Assembly: GCA_034670405.1 (NCBI GenBank)
Contig: JAXDDX010000184.1
Coordinates: forward strand, 404,001 to 468,000
From: Hoplostethus atlanticus
Taxonomy: Eukaryota > Chordata > Actinopteri > Trachichthyiformes > Trachichthyidae
Direction: 5' to 3'
Length of the DNA stretch: 64,000 nt
Under the pieces are notes generated by a model. It was not told where the DNA came from, did no database searches, and worked only from the letters and a program-made list of their open reading frames with translations. Shown here in pieces: positions 1 to 24,272 of the stretch. Each line of letters starts with the position of its first letter. Position 1 is the first letter of the stretch. Both the position numbers and the translations under genes were made by a program.

Positions 1-48
1 CAGCAGGGGGCAGAACAGCTCAGGTACAGCAAGAACACAGAAGCAGCT

Positions 49-80
49 GTTCTGTTCTGTTCTGTTCTGTTCTGTTCTGT
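49..80. repeat. (TTCTG)n microsatellite
   Basis: About six pentamer units lie just upstream of exon 2 of the partial MKRN2OS-like gene. It is a simple repeat with no coding content. Confidence 0.8.
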
Positions 81-133
81 TCAGTGTTTAACTCCGTACA
101 ACCTTCCTGGGTGGGTCTTTGTCTCTTCCTCAG

Positions 134-1739
134 GGAACAAAACGACTCAGAGCTTCATGTCGGCATCTCAAACTCTGAAGGTACTAAGATTCTGTTCTAC
201 TGAGTTCTGCTAGGTTCAACTGTTCTACTGAGTTCTGCTGGGTTCAGTTGTTTTACTGAGTTCAACTGTTCTACTGAGTTCAACTGTTCTACTGAGTTCT
301 GCTAGGTTCAACTGTTCTACTGAGTTCAACTGTTCTGCTGAGTTCTACTGTTCTACTGAGTTCTGCTGGGTTCAACTGTTCTACTGAGTTCTACTGTTCT
401 GAAGGTTCAACTGTTCTACTGAGTTTAACTGTTCTGCTGGGTTCAACTGTTCTGAATGGTTCAACTGTTCTACTGAGTTTACCTGTTCTGCTGGGTTCAA
501 CTGTTCTGTTGAGTTCAATTGTTCTACTGATTTTACCTGTTCTGCTGGGTTCAACTGTTCTACTGATCTACTGAGTTCAACTGTTCTGAAGGGTTCAACT
601 GTTCTACTGAGTTTAACTGTTAGATTGAATTCTACTGTTCGAATGCTGTTTGTCGACTATAGCTCTTTTAATACCATTGTTCCATCAAATTGGTGTCAAA
701 GTTGAAGGACCTTGGCCTTTGTAACTCCATCTGTGATTGGTTATTTGACTTCCTGACTGGCAGACCTCAGACAGGGAGAGAAGGCTCCAGCTATTCATCC
801 ATAGTTCTCAATGCAGGAGCTCCACAAAGGTGCTGTCTCAGTCCACCACTCTATAGCCTGTTCACGTATGACTGTCGCCAAGCGTCACAACAACCATGTA
901 GTGAAATTTGCAGATGATAGTACTGTGATTAGACTAATAAATGCTGACAGTGAAGATGCCTACAGGATGGAGGGACCCATACACATGGTGTCGGGAGAAC
1001 AATGTCTGTTCAACAATGTTGAAAAACAAGAGATCATTGTCGATGTGATTTTAGAAAGTCCAGATCTGTTCACACACCAGTTTTCATTAATGACTGTGAG
1101 TGAGAGTGTCCTCACTGTTTCAACTGTTCTAATGTGATGTTGTGTTGCATTGTACTGATTCTGGTCTGTTCTGTTCTGTTTTGCTGTTTATGGTCATGTC
1201 CAGGTAAGGTATTCAGTTATACAGAGTCGGGGGTTCAGCGTCAGCAGCAGGGCTGGGAACAGTGCCTTGCCATCACTCTGGTCGCCCCTTGCAACCCCAT
1301 TCTCAGCTTCAGGAAGTACTGGGACAGACAACTGGAAACGTTTGCCTCTCTGGACACATGGACGCCACAGAGGTCTGTCCCATCCCGTCCCGTACCGTGT
1401 ATTTTACATGTCAACCAGTTAAATGTATCTTGATGTGAAGATGAACTGACCAGGTCCAGTTTAACCCGCCAGGCGTTACCCTGACTCCGCCTCTCATCCA
1501 CTGTCTCCAGGTTTGTGGAGGAGAGGGAATTTGGCTCCTGCTGCTACGGCTTTGCTCTGGGTTTCATTAACCAGCTGAGGAGGTCAGAGGTCAGAGAACC
1601 CATCAGCAGAGACGCCTTCACCTCTCAGTACATCCTGCCCAGGATGAAGACCACCTCCAAGTTCCTGTCAGTGTACCAGCACATCAGCCAGCATGGGTAC
1701 TACAGTACAGCAACCAGCCAACTAGCAACCAGCAACTAA
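134..1739 (+). CDS. mkrn2os: MKRN2OS-like protein, upstream tandem paralogue (3' part, exons 2-4)
   Basis: Three coding exons are visible: 134-180, 1204-1372 and 1511-1739 (stop TAA). The first coding exon must lie left of the window. Exon phases (2, 1, 2) and the 169-nt middle exon match the complete paralogue at 7163-20539. Shared residues include an ExHVGIS stretch in exon 2, SGVQRxxxGWE in exon 3 and a C-terminal block with ILPRMK and a YxxISxxGYY ending. MKRN2OS is a vertebrate family of unknown biochemical function, named for its position opposite MKRN2 in mammals. The protein ends in a short Ser/Thr/Asn-rich tail. The donor after exon 3 (AG|gtctgt) is weak. Intron 1-2 carries a tandem repeat and a LINE fragment. 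I am confident in the family. Whether this copy is expressed cannot be judged, because its start is missing. Confidence 0.82.
185..640. repeat. Degenerate minisatellite, ACTGTTCTACTGAGTTC-type unit
   Basis: Units of about 17-20 bp repeat with variation through the intron after exon 2 of the upstream MKRN2OS-like gene. Variants read GAGTTCTGCT, GGGTTCAACT and GAGTTTACCT. It starts directly after the splice donor. Confidence 0.8.
645..1075 (+). mobile_element. Rex1-like LINE reverse-transcriptase fragment (decayed)
   Basis: Conceptual translation in shifting frames gives pieces of the RT palm: a VDYSS.FNTIVP motif A, a GAPQRCCLSPPLYSLFTYDC version of motif B and a VKFADDS version of motif C. 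They are in the order and spacing of the intact element at 1991-5083. Frameshifts and stops show it is dead. It sits in the intron between exons 2 and 3 of the partial MKRN2OS-like gene. Confidence 0.75.
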
Positions 1740-1990
1740 CCAGCTACCAACCAGCACAAGTACTACAGTACAGCAACTAGCCAATTAGACAACGACGACG
1801 ACGACCGGTCCTGGAGCTGTAGGCATTTCTGTTGTGGAGATATTAGTCAGTAATGGTTATGGTTAAATATCAATTACTTTTCACACTATTGTGAGAATCA
1901 CCTGAAACTCCTCCAGACAGCACACCGCCGGTCTGTATGAGTTAAGACACCTCAAGGCGACTGGTTGCCCCGTCGCTCAGAGGCCACAAG
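1740..1990. other. 3' flank of the upstream MKRN2OS-like gene / 5' flank of the LINE
   Basis: Just after the stop codon the CAACCAGC- and AGTACTACAGTACAGCAA-type words recur, apparently a local duplication of the end of the coding region. No clear poly(A) signal is visible before the LINE, so the natural 3' UTR may have been interrupted by it. Confidence 0.4.
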
Positions 1991-4900
1991 ATGGCGCGGC
2001 CGTGTCTAGACGCCGTCGTGGTAGCTCCGCGGAGATTGTGCGTTTTTTTAGTTTTTGTGTTTGTTTTTAATATCTTTTTTTGCTCAAACACATCGGCACT
2101 AACATCCTACGAACGCAGCACACTTTTGGACATAAACTTTTGCGCAAAACAAAGGTTTTTGTCCACTTTTCCCATCGACCCAGCGTGGCCGGCAGAGATA
2201 GTACGAGCGAGCCACAACAACAACAGTGGAGACTCACCTACGGGGAGACGAAGGAGGAAACATCGGGGAAAACGGAGCGGAATTCGGAACAGACTGAGAG
2301 TTCAAGCCCACCGTCCACCTCTGCCCAGCATCCTTCTTGCTAACGTCCAGTCTCTGGATAATAAGTTGGATGATGTTAGGGCGAGGATTAGATTCCAACG
2401 GGACATGAGGGATTGTAACGTCTTTTGTCTGACGGAAACATGGCTGACCCCGCTGGTGCCGGATCGAGCCATATGCCCAACCGAGTCCTTCTCTGTTTTC
2501 CGTGCGGATAGAACGGAAGAGTCTGGCAAATCTAAGGGTGGAGGGGTTTGCTTCATGACCAACAACAAGTGGTGCAACCCCAAGGACATTAAGACTCTTT
2601 CTCGTTCCTGCTCGTCGAACCTGGAACATCTGACTATCTCATGCCGTCCATTCTACCTTCCCCGGGAGTTCAGCTCGGTCATCACCACAGCCGTCTACAT
2701 ACCACCACAAGCGGACACCGACGTAGCACTATCGGACCTACATGATGTGTTATGTCGGCATCAGAACAAGCATCCCGACGCGGCTATGGTGGTGGCTGGG
2801 GACTTTAATAGGGCGAACCTAAAAAAAGTCATGCCGAACTTTCACCAGCACATTACGTGTGCTACCAGAGGGGAAAGAACGTTGGACCACTGCTACACAC
2901 CGTTCAAGAGAGGCTACAAGGCTGTCTCTCTCCCTCCGTTCGGCAAATCAGACCATGCCGCCATTTTCCTGCTACCGGAGTATAAACAAAGGATAGCACG
3001 GGAAGCGGTAGTGACGAGGGACGTAAAGCGGTGGTCTGACCAATCAGAGGCTGAGCTACAGGACGCTCTGCGTGACGTCGACTGGGACATGTTCCAATCC
3101 AGTTCCAGGGACGTCAGTGAGTTTACGGAAGTAGTAACGAGCTTCATAGCAATGCTAGTGGATACCATCGTCCCCACGGTGAAAGTTAGGTCCTTTCCTA
3201 ACCAAAAACCGTGGGTTGATAAATCCATCCGCGACGCTTTGAACGCCCGCACTGCTGCCTATAACTCCGGTCTTGTATCCGGCAACATGGACGAGCACAA
3301 GGCAGCGTCCTATGGACTGAGAAGGGCGGTGAAGGAGGCCAAGAGGAGGTATAGGGACAGAGTGGAGTCGCAGATGGAGCAGCGCGACACCAGACGCCTA
3401 TGGCAGGGGCTACGGACTATAACGGACTACCAGGGCAGACCCCCCGCAATTGTGAGTGCCGACGCATCCCTAGCGGAGGACCTGAACTCATTCTATGCAC
3501 GGTTTGAGGCTAGCAACAACAGCGCTAGCTCGCCGGCTAACAACATCACCGTTAGCGCAACCGGAGTGAGTTCTACCGCTGGGGATGAACACACACTCTC
3601 CGTGACCGAGCACAGTGTGAGGAGGGCTCTGACGAGGGTGAACACCAGGAAAGCTGCTGGTCCAGATGGCATATCTGGACGAGTACTGAAGACCTGTGCT
3701 AATCAGCTAGCTCCAGTGTTCACCACTATATTCAACATCTCCCTGGCTGAGTCTGTGGTCCCCGCCTGCTTCAAGAGATCCACTATTGTCCCTGTGCCCA
3801 AGAATGCTTCTCCAGCATGCTTGAATGACTACCGACCGGTGGCCCTCACCTCGGTGGTCATGAAATGCTTCGAGAGGCTGATTAAGGACTACATCTGCGC
3901 CTTCCTCCCTTGCTCCATGGACCCGCTGCAGTTTGCTTATCGTCCCAACAGATCCACGGATGATGCTGTCTCCCAGGTACTGCACACCACACTCTCTCAT
4001 CTGGACAGCCGGAAGGGGGGCTATGTGAGACTGCTGTTCATTGACTATAGTTCAGCTTTCAATACCATAGTCCCCACCAGACTGGCTGGCAAGTTGATGG
4101 AGCTGGGACTGAACACCCCCCTGTGTGCCTGGATCCTGGACTTCCTGACCGCCAGGCCCCAGGTGGTCAGGGTGGGTAGACACACCTCCAACCCCCTCAC
4201 CCTGAACACAGGATCCCCCCAGGGTTGCGTCCTCAGCCCCCTACTGTACTCCCTGTACACACATGACTGTGTGGCCAGGTTCAGCTCCAACACCATCATT
4301 AAGTTTGCGGATGACACAGTGGTGGTGGGCCTGATCTCCAACAACGACGAGAAGGCCTACCTGGAGGAAGTTGCTGATCTGTCACTCTGGTGCCAGGACA
4401 ACAGCCTCCTCCTGAATGTCACCAAAACTAAGGAGCTGATTGTGGACTTTAGGAGGACACAACAACAGAGGACGTACTCACCACTGGGGATTAATGGGAA
4501 TACTGTGGAGAGGGTGAGCAGGTATAAATACCTGGGAGTCCACATCACCGAAGATCTGACATGGTCCACACACACTGACACTCTGGTGAGAAAGGCGAGG
4601 CAGCGCCTTTACCACCTCAGGCAGCTGAGGAAATTCAAAGTCTCCCGGAGGATCCTTCAGTCCTTCTACTCTGGAGCTGTAGAGAGCATCCTGACAGGAA
4701 GCATCACTGCCTGGTTTGGCAGCAGCTCCGCTCAGGACAGGAAGGCTCTGCAGAGAGTAGTGCGTTCGGCCGAGCGCACTATTGGAATTACACTCCCCAC
4801 CCTGCAGGACTTGTACACCAGGAGGTGCAGATCCTGCAGAGCCTGCAGGATCATGAAGGATCCTCACCACCCCAACAACGGACTGTTTCAGCTGCTGCGG

Positions 4901-5033
4901 TCAGGCAAGCGCCTCCGTAGTCACGCTGCCAAAACAGAGAGACTGAGACGGAGTTTCTTTCCTCAGGCCATCAGGACTGTGAACTCCGACCTCACCAGGG
5001 CCCCCACCAAGACACACACACTGCCCCTCTTAT

Positions 5034-5081
<48 letters not shown>

Positions 5082-5362
5082 AGGTAATGACTACACATAA
5101 TTTATATACATATATACAATTTCTCATATTTCTCATATTACTATAATTTTGTAGTGCTCTTACTGTAAATATTGTGTTGTTTTTTTATATATAAGAGCTC
5201 TTACTGTAATACTGTAAATATTGTGTTGTTGTTTTTTTATTGTAAATACTGTGTACTGTTGCCCTTTGCACATTCCCGTTGAGCATTGCCACTTTTTCAT
5301 TTCACTGCACACCCCGTGTGTGTATGTGACAAATAAAGTTCTTGAATCTTGAATCTTGAATC
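1945..5362 (+). mobile_element. Near full-length Rex1-like LINE
   Basis: The element comprises a GC-rich 5' leader, the 1030-codon ORF, a (CA)n tract at the end of the ORF, an AT-rich 3' UTR, AATAAA at 5330-5335, and a short terminal array of TTGAATC units (5341-5362). CR1/L2/Rex1-group LINEs end in short tandem repeats, not poly(A). The 5' boundary is approximate and I found no convincing target-site duplication. The 3' end abuts an L2-like LINE fragment. Confidence 0.8.
1991..5083 (+). CDS. LINE ORF2: AP endonuclease plus reverse transcriptase, Rex1/Babar-like
   Basis: This is an uninterrupted 1030-codon ORF. An apurinic-type endonuclease domain covers about residues 110-330, with an N (LLANVQS), an E (CLTETWL), a GDFNRAN box and a C-terminal GKSDHAAI box. 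Reverse transcriptase follows from about 540 to 850: [25 protein letters not shown] (motif A), [20 protein letters not shown] (motif B) and IKFADDT (FADD catalytic box). The C-terminal region has a Cys/Arg-rich stretch ([12 protein letters not shown]). The frame ends by running through a (CA)n tract coding for Thr-His repeats, so the true family stop may be slightly earlier. The protein would nick target DNA and prime reverse transcription of its own RNA. The Rex1/CR1-group assignment rests on the RT motifs. The start codon is uncertain, since the first 60 residues include a hydrophobic stretch unlike a usual ORF start. Confidence 0.88.
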
Positions 5363-5942
5363 TCTGTCCTGGCCCCACAGTGGTGGAATGAACTCCCCAC
5401 TGATGTCAGGACAGCAGAGTCGCTGCCCATCTTTCACCGCAGGCTGAAAACCCACCTCTTCAGGAAACACTACCCTGACCCTTCCTCTTCAGGAAACACT
5501 ACCCTGACCCTTCCTCTTCTAGAAACACTACCCTGACCCTTCCTCTTCTAGAAACACTACCCTGACCCTTCCTCTTCAAGAGACACTACCCTGACCCTTC
5601 CTCTTCAAGAGACACTACCCTGACCCTTCCTCTTCTAGAAACACTACCCTGACCCTTCCTCTTAGCACTTGCCTATTTGTCTTCACTTATTTGTCTTAGC
5701 TCTTGTTTATTTGATTTACTTATTTGTCTCATTTGTTTAATTAAAAAGTAGGTAGTTAACTTATTGATCTTTTACAGCACTGGTTATGCTCTTAGTTGCT
5801 TGTTTAGGAAGGAAATGCACTTACGATTTCTGGTGACTAGTAGTTCTCTTGCCTACCTACTTTGAATGCACTTATTGTAAGTCGCTTTGGATAAAAGTGT
5901 CTGCTAAATGACTGTAATGTAATGTAATGTAATGTAATGGTT
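5363..5942 (+). mobile_element. 3' end of an L2-like LINE with internal tandem repeat and (AATGT)n tail
   Basis: The left part encodes the C-terminal end of an L2-type RT protein (APQWWNELPTDVRTAESLP in the homologous copy at 52.1 kb). It is followed by about seven copies of a 29-30 bp unit (AGGAAACACTACCCTGACCC and variants, 5460-5660). It ends in a tail with AAGTCGCTTTGGATAAAAG, TGCTAAATGAC and (TAATG)n. The same tail recurs across the window in both orientations. The copy is strongly 5' truncated. Confidence 0.8.
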
Positions 5943-7162
5943 CTAATACCAGGTCAGCTTCTGGCTGCAAAACCAGACCAGCTTCTGGCTCCTGCTGCCA
6001 GTCCAGCTCTTTCTCCACTCCTATCTCTTACACACATTTAAAATGGTAACAGTACCAGATGCAGGGAGAACCAGCCCACACCTCAACTACCGCTAGTCTG
6101 CCATAACGATATAGTGACACATGAAGGTCACTGACAGTCAGTTATAGTCAGTCAGTTATACTCTCAGTTATAGTCAGGCAATTATATATCTGGATTCCAG
6201 GTAAAGTGACACCAGAACTTTCTGGTAAGGAAACAACAGGTAACAACTTCAGTCAGTCAGGATAACGGACACACAGCTCCTCTATCCAGGTCATTGGCTG
6301 CCTCAACACTTTTTTTTTTTTTTTTCCATCTCACCTTGTCTGCCTGCGTGCCTGCCTGCCTGCCTGCGCATGCATACAAGACTAACAAACTTACATAGTA
6401 GTACAGTAGCTACTGACACATGGTCCAGGACAACAGACCTCTAACAGACTAACGTAGTATTCTGGCTACTGGTCATACTGGTTAAGGTCTTATCAGGTTA
6501 ATCTGTTACCATGAATAAACCAGGTAACATATAACCTTAACCAGTATGACCAGTATCCAGAATACCACGTTAGTCTGTTAGAGGTCTGTTGTCCTGGAGC
6601 GATATTCCCTCTGACTGAGTGACTATAGCTTACTGCTGATACAGGAAACAATGATGAGACCAGTAGTAACAGTAACAGTAATAATAACAGTAAAAGTAAC
6701 CAGAAGTACTACTGCAAACATCAGAATGTACCCATAATGCAGTGAGTCTGAAAGCAGTCAGATGTTTCCTGCCACAGTAACCAGTTTAATAGGAATTTAC
6801 CAGGTTATTCTAACCTAGTTATGATGGTGACATGGGTTAACCAACACCAGATTAAGGTAGTCAGAGAACAGACCAGGCTCCAGTGTTAGCTGGGTGCTGT
6901 TACCTGATAGGACCAACTTGAGAACAAACCTGCAACCTGATAGGCTGGCACCAGGCAATAATGTCATCTGATAGGCTGGCACTCTGCTGGAGGCCAGGTG
7001 ATAGGCTGTCGCCTAGCTACTAGCTGTGACACAAGATCATAGAACATCTACAAACAGTCTGCTGCAGACAGACAGACGAGTTTCAGAAGAAGAAGAAGAA
7101 AAATAAGGAGAAAAGGAAGGAGAAGGAAACAGACAAGGAGAAAAGAAAAGAAGAGAGGAGAG
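5943..7162. other. Intergenic region between the two MKRN2OS paralogues
   Basis: It contains a poly(T) run (6310-6325), (CCTG)n, a 64-bp inverted repeat (listed separately), and AGTAACAGTAAT-type simple sequence. The last 90 bp before the MKRN2OS start codon are purine-rich (GAAGAAGAAGAA, AGGAGAAAAGG) and probably form the leader. No TATA box or CpG cluster is obvious. Confidence 0.4.
6425..6597. repeat. Near-perfect 64-bp inverted repeat (hairpin)
   Basis: Left arm 6425-6488 (begins CCAGGACAACAGACC) is complementary, with few mismatches, to right arm 6534-6597 (ends GGTCTGTTGTCCTGG). The 45-nt spacer contains a further GTTACC/GGTAAC pairing. It could be a small foldback element or a hairpin formed by local inverted duplication. 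Confidence 0.85.
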
Positions 7163-20539
<13,377 letters not shown>

Positions 20540-21276
20540 GGAGGAAGAGAGACAGGAGGACAGACAGGAGAGCTGAGGAGGAAGAGAGACAGGAGGACAG
20601 ACAGGAGGACAGACAGGAGACCTAAGGAGGAAGAGAGACAGGAGGACAGACAGGAGAGCTGAGGAGGAAGAGAGACAGGAGGACAGACAGGAGAGCTGAG
20701 GAGGAAGAGAGACAGGAGGACAGACAGGAGAGCTGAGGAGGAAGAGAGACAGGAGGACAGACAGGAGAGCTGAGGAGGAAGAGAGACAGGAGGACAGACA
20801 GGAGAGCCTAAGGAGGAAGAGAGACAGGAGGACAGACAGGAGAGCTAAGAGGAAGAGAGACAGGAGGACAGACAGGAGAGCTGAGGAGGAAGAGAGACAG
20901 GAGGACAGACAGGAGAGCTGAGGAGGAAGAGAGACAGGAGGACAGACATGACACCTAAGGAGGAAGAGAGACAGGAGAGCTGAGGAGGAAGAGAGACAGG
21001 AGGACAGACAGGAGAGCTAAAGAGGAAGAGAGACAGGAGGACAGACAGGAGAGCTGAGGAGGAAGAGAGACAGGAGGACAGACAGGAGACCTAAAGAGGA
21101 AGAGAGACAGGAGGACAGACAGGAGAGCTGAGGAAGAGAGACAGGAGGACAGACAGGAGAGCTGAGGAGGAAGAGAGACAGGAGGACAGACAGGAGAGCT
21201 AAAGAGGAAGAGAGACAGGAGGACAGACAGGAGACCTAAAGAGGAAGAGAGACAGGAGGACAGACAGGAGGGCTAA
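20540..21276. repeat. 36-bp minisatellite in the MKRN2OS 3' UTR
   Basis: About 20 copies of a GAGGAAGAGAGACAGGAGGA-type unit with ACAGACAGGAGAGCT follow the MKRN2OS stop codon directly. The last codons of the gene (GGACAGGAGGGCTGA) match the unit, so the array seems to have grown out of the end of the coding region. Confidence 0.9.
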
Positions 21277-21289
21277 TGTATTATATGTA

Positions 21290-21512
21290 GTTATGATTAT
21301 ATGTACTACATCATTACTGTGTATTTTCTATGTACTACATCATTACTGTGTATTTTCTATGTACTATATCATTACTGTGTATTTTCTATGTACTACATCG
21401 TTATTGTGTATTTTCTATGTACTATATCATTACTGTGTATTTTCTATGTACTACATCGTTATTGTGTATTTTCTATGTACTACATCATTACTGTGTATTT
21501 TCTATGTATGAA
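21290..21512. repeat. 29-bp minisatellite (TATGTACTACATCATTACTG)
   Basis: About seven units of TATGTACTACATCATTACTG followed by TGTATTTTC lie in the MKRN2OS 3' UTR. The open frames across them are artefacts of the period. Confidence 0.9.
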
Positions 21513-21573
21513 CATCTCAACTGTCCACCTGCTTTAATGAAACTGACAACAATCAATTGGACAAATTAGAACC

Positions 21574-21579
21574 AATAAA
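21574..21579 (+). terminator. mkrn2os: MKRN2OS poly(A) signal AATAAA
   Basis: AATAAA in ACCAATAAAGTAG is the first canonical signal after the MKRN2OS stop codon that is not inside a tandem repeat. Confidence 0.6.
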
Positions 21580-21617
21580 GTAGAAATCACTGAAGAGTAG
21601 AGAACTGTCCTGATGTT

Positions 21618-21623
21618 TTTATT
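21618..21623 (-). terminator. tsen2: TSEN2 poly(A) signal AATAAA (minus strand)
   Basis: TTTATT on the + strand reads AATAAA on the minus strand, about 260 bp beyond the TSEN2 stop codon. It lies about 40 bp from the opposing MKRN2OS signal. Confidence 0.6.
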
Positions 21624-21739
21624 CACACCAAGTCCAACAACAGTCTGTCTCTTAATGACATCATCCATTTGTCTCTCGGTGATGTCATCAGGAAATCTGA
21701 TGTCATCTTGGTTCTTGATTTTTAACATCAGAAAACTGA

Positions 21740-21880
21740 ACTCAGTCGTCTCTAGCCGGCCAATCGGAGCTATCCAGTCGTCTCTAGCCGGCCAATCGGA
21801 GCTATCCAGTCGTCTCTAGCCGGCCAATCGGAGCTATCTAGTCGGCCAATCGGAGCTATCCAGTCGTCTCTAGTCGTCCA
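21740..21880. repeat. 32-bp minisatellite in the TSEN2 3' UTR
   Basis: About four copies of GTCGTCTCTAGCCGGCCAAT followed by CGGAGCTATCCA lie immediately downstream of the TSEN2 stop codon. Confidence 0.85.
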
Positions 21881-21881
21881 A

Positions 21882-22846
21882 TCAGATGTCGTCTTGTTCG
21901 GCTCGTTCCCTGGAGGAAATCCACCTGCTGACGATCACCTCCTGAGAGGAAGAAAGAGAGAGTGAGGGAGAGAACCATCCTATCAAGACAGAAACAGCAT
22001 CGGGGCATCCTGGTGGCTCAGTGGTCTGATCACATGACCGTGACATCCTGGGGTCATACCGCCGGGACCTACGGCGCATGGCATCCCTCAACTAGCGGAT
22101 GAAGGCAAAAAATGCCTAAATTATTTTAAAAATCTTAACAGAAAAACAGCAGAGACTGTTCAACCATGTTCCTCCTGCTAAGGTCTGACATCTTTGCTCT
22201 CTCTAAAATGAAGTTAAAAAGTTGACTTGTTTTTAGGAGGAGAACCAATCTGGAGCAGTGAGGACCAGTGAGGACCAGTCTGGAGCAGTGAGGACCAGTC
22301 TGGAGCAGTGAGGACCAGTCTGGAGCAGTGAGGACCAGTGAGGACCAGTCTGGAGCAGTGAGGACCAGTGAGGACCAGTCTGGAGCAGTGAGGACCAGTC
22401 TGGAGCAGTGAGGACCAGTCTGGAGCAGTGAGGACCAGTGAGGACCAGTCTGGAGCAGTGAGGACCAGTGAGGACCAGTCTGGAGCAGTGAGGACCAGTC
22501 TGGACCAGTCTGGAGCAGTCTGGAGCAGTGAGGACCAGTCTGGAGCAGTGAGGACCAGTCTGGACCAGTCTGGACCAGTCTGGAGCAGTGAGGACCAGTC
22601 TGGAGCAGTGAGGACCAGTGAGGACCAGTGAGGACCAGTGAGGACCAGTCTGGAGCAGTGAGGACCAGTGAGGACCAGTGAGGACCAGTGAGGACCAGTC
22701 TGGAGCAGTGAGGACAGGGTTAGGGTTAACAATGATGGTTAACAACGGTGTACCTGAACACTGAGTCTGGGCAGGCAGAGAGGAGAGTCCAGCTCGGACT
22801 CTGATAGGTCAGCTGGATAGATGATGTAACACAACATCAGCTCCTG

Positions 22847-22900
<54 letters not shown>

Positions 22901-23785
22901 TACAGTTAATGATGTTTTAACCAAAATATAAATTAAAAGTGAAATAAATCAAACAAGCCTTGTCATGGTCGTTACCTTGGATACGTTGGCAGTGATCCTG
23001 CTGAGCGCTGCTAGGGAACGCCAACTGAACGGACGCAATGCCGCACCCCTGAACGCATCACCAACCCGCTCTACAACTACTGAATAACTAGAGAAGGAGA
23101 GGAGAGACAAGGTGACACGACAGCTATGACGAGTGGATGGGTTTAAAACTAAACTCAGGAGAACAGACAACAAGTCATGTGAGAGGAGAAAACGCTGCAT
23201 GACAGACTTTAATACCAACCAGATGCAGACTACCCCGCCCCCCATAGCATGTGGTTTAGCCCAAGTCCACGTTCGTCACAGATAACGTGATACTCATCCT
23301 GGTCTGCTTGTTTCACACGTGTGTTAGCGTGTTCAGTTTGTATCAGAAGAGGAGAAGCCGTGTGCGTGTCAACGTCTATGGTAATATACAGTATGAAGTA
23401 TGGTAATAGTAGAATAGAATATGGAAGTCACTAGATGCCACACTGACGCCGTTTTGAGGAAAACAAGCTTCTTTTAGAAAACAGTATGAAGACGTCAGCT
23501 GTCTGTCTTCTCTCCTGTGGTTGGTCAGGAGCCCGTCGACGGCTTCTGTAAGACGTTGGGTTCTTCGTAACGTGTTAAACACGTCTGAATATTACCGTTA
23601 CAAGTGAATGGACATTTCTAGACACTCACACGACACAAGGTTCTCCACTCTGACCCTCCTCAGTCAGGGCAGCCTAGTTTTGAACCTTTCCACTCGTCAT
23701 ACATCAATATGTCACCACGTCAACATGAGGTTGGCAGGAGCCTACCTGGCGTGGTAGAAGGGAGGCCCTTTCCTGTACAGCACTG

Positions 23786-23832
<47 letters not shown>

Positions 23833-24222
23833 GAGATGTCATTGAAAACAGGCTAAACTTGGTTAAAGAGATGCAACACTAAATAAAACCCATTGTAAAC
23901 ACAGTGTTACCTGTATGGTGTGTATGGTGAGTGGATAGGTTCAAACTACCTGACTGAGGAGGGTCAGAGTGGAGAACCTTGTTGTGTCTAAAAATGTCCA
24001 TTCATTTGTAATGCTAATATTCAGACGTGTTCACACGTCACGTGTTACAAGACACGGGAAGCGTAACACGTTCAGTCCGACGAAGCGTTACGACACGTGT
24101 GTCATCTGCGCGTCTGCATCTGGTTGATGCGTTTTTTCTCCTCTCGTACGTCCACACAACTTTTTAAACATATTGACATTATCTGTTCTCCTAGTCTAGT
24201 TTTGAACCCATCCAGTCATCTT

Positions 24223-24272
<50 letters not shown>

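Noticed and set aside
22712-22732. Telomere-like AGGGTTAGGGTTAA
   Set aside because: Only two hexamer units are present, at the edge of a minisatellite. That is too short to be an interstitial telomeric array.
22214-22745. Two 170-codon minus-strand ORFs rich in Trp, Ser and Leu
   Set aside because: They are produced by the 10-bp GAGGACCAGT array in a TSEN2 intron. Both frames show the same periodic peptide.
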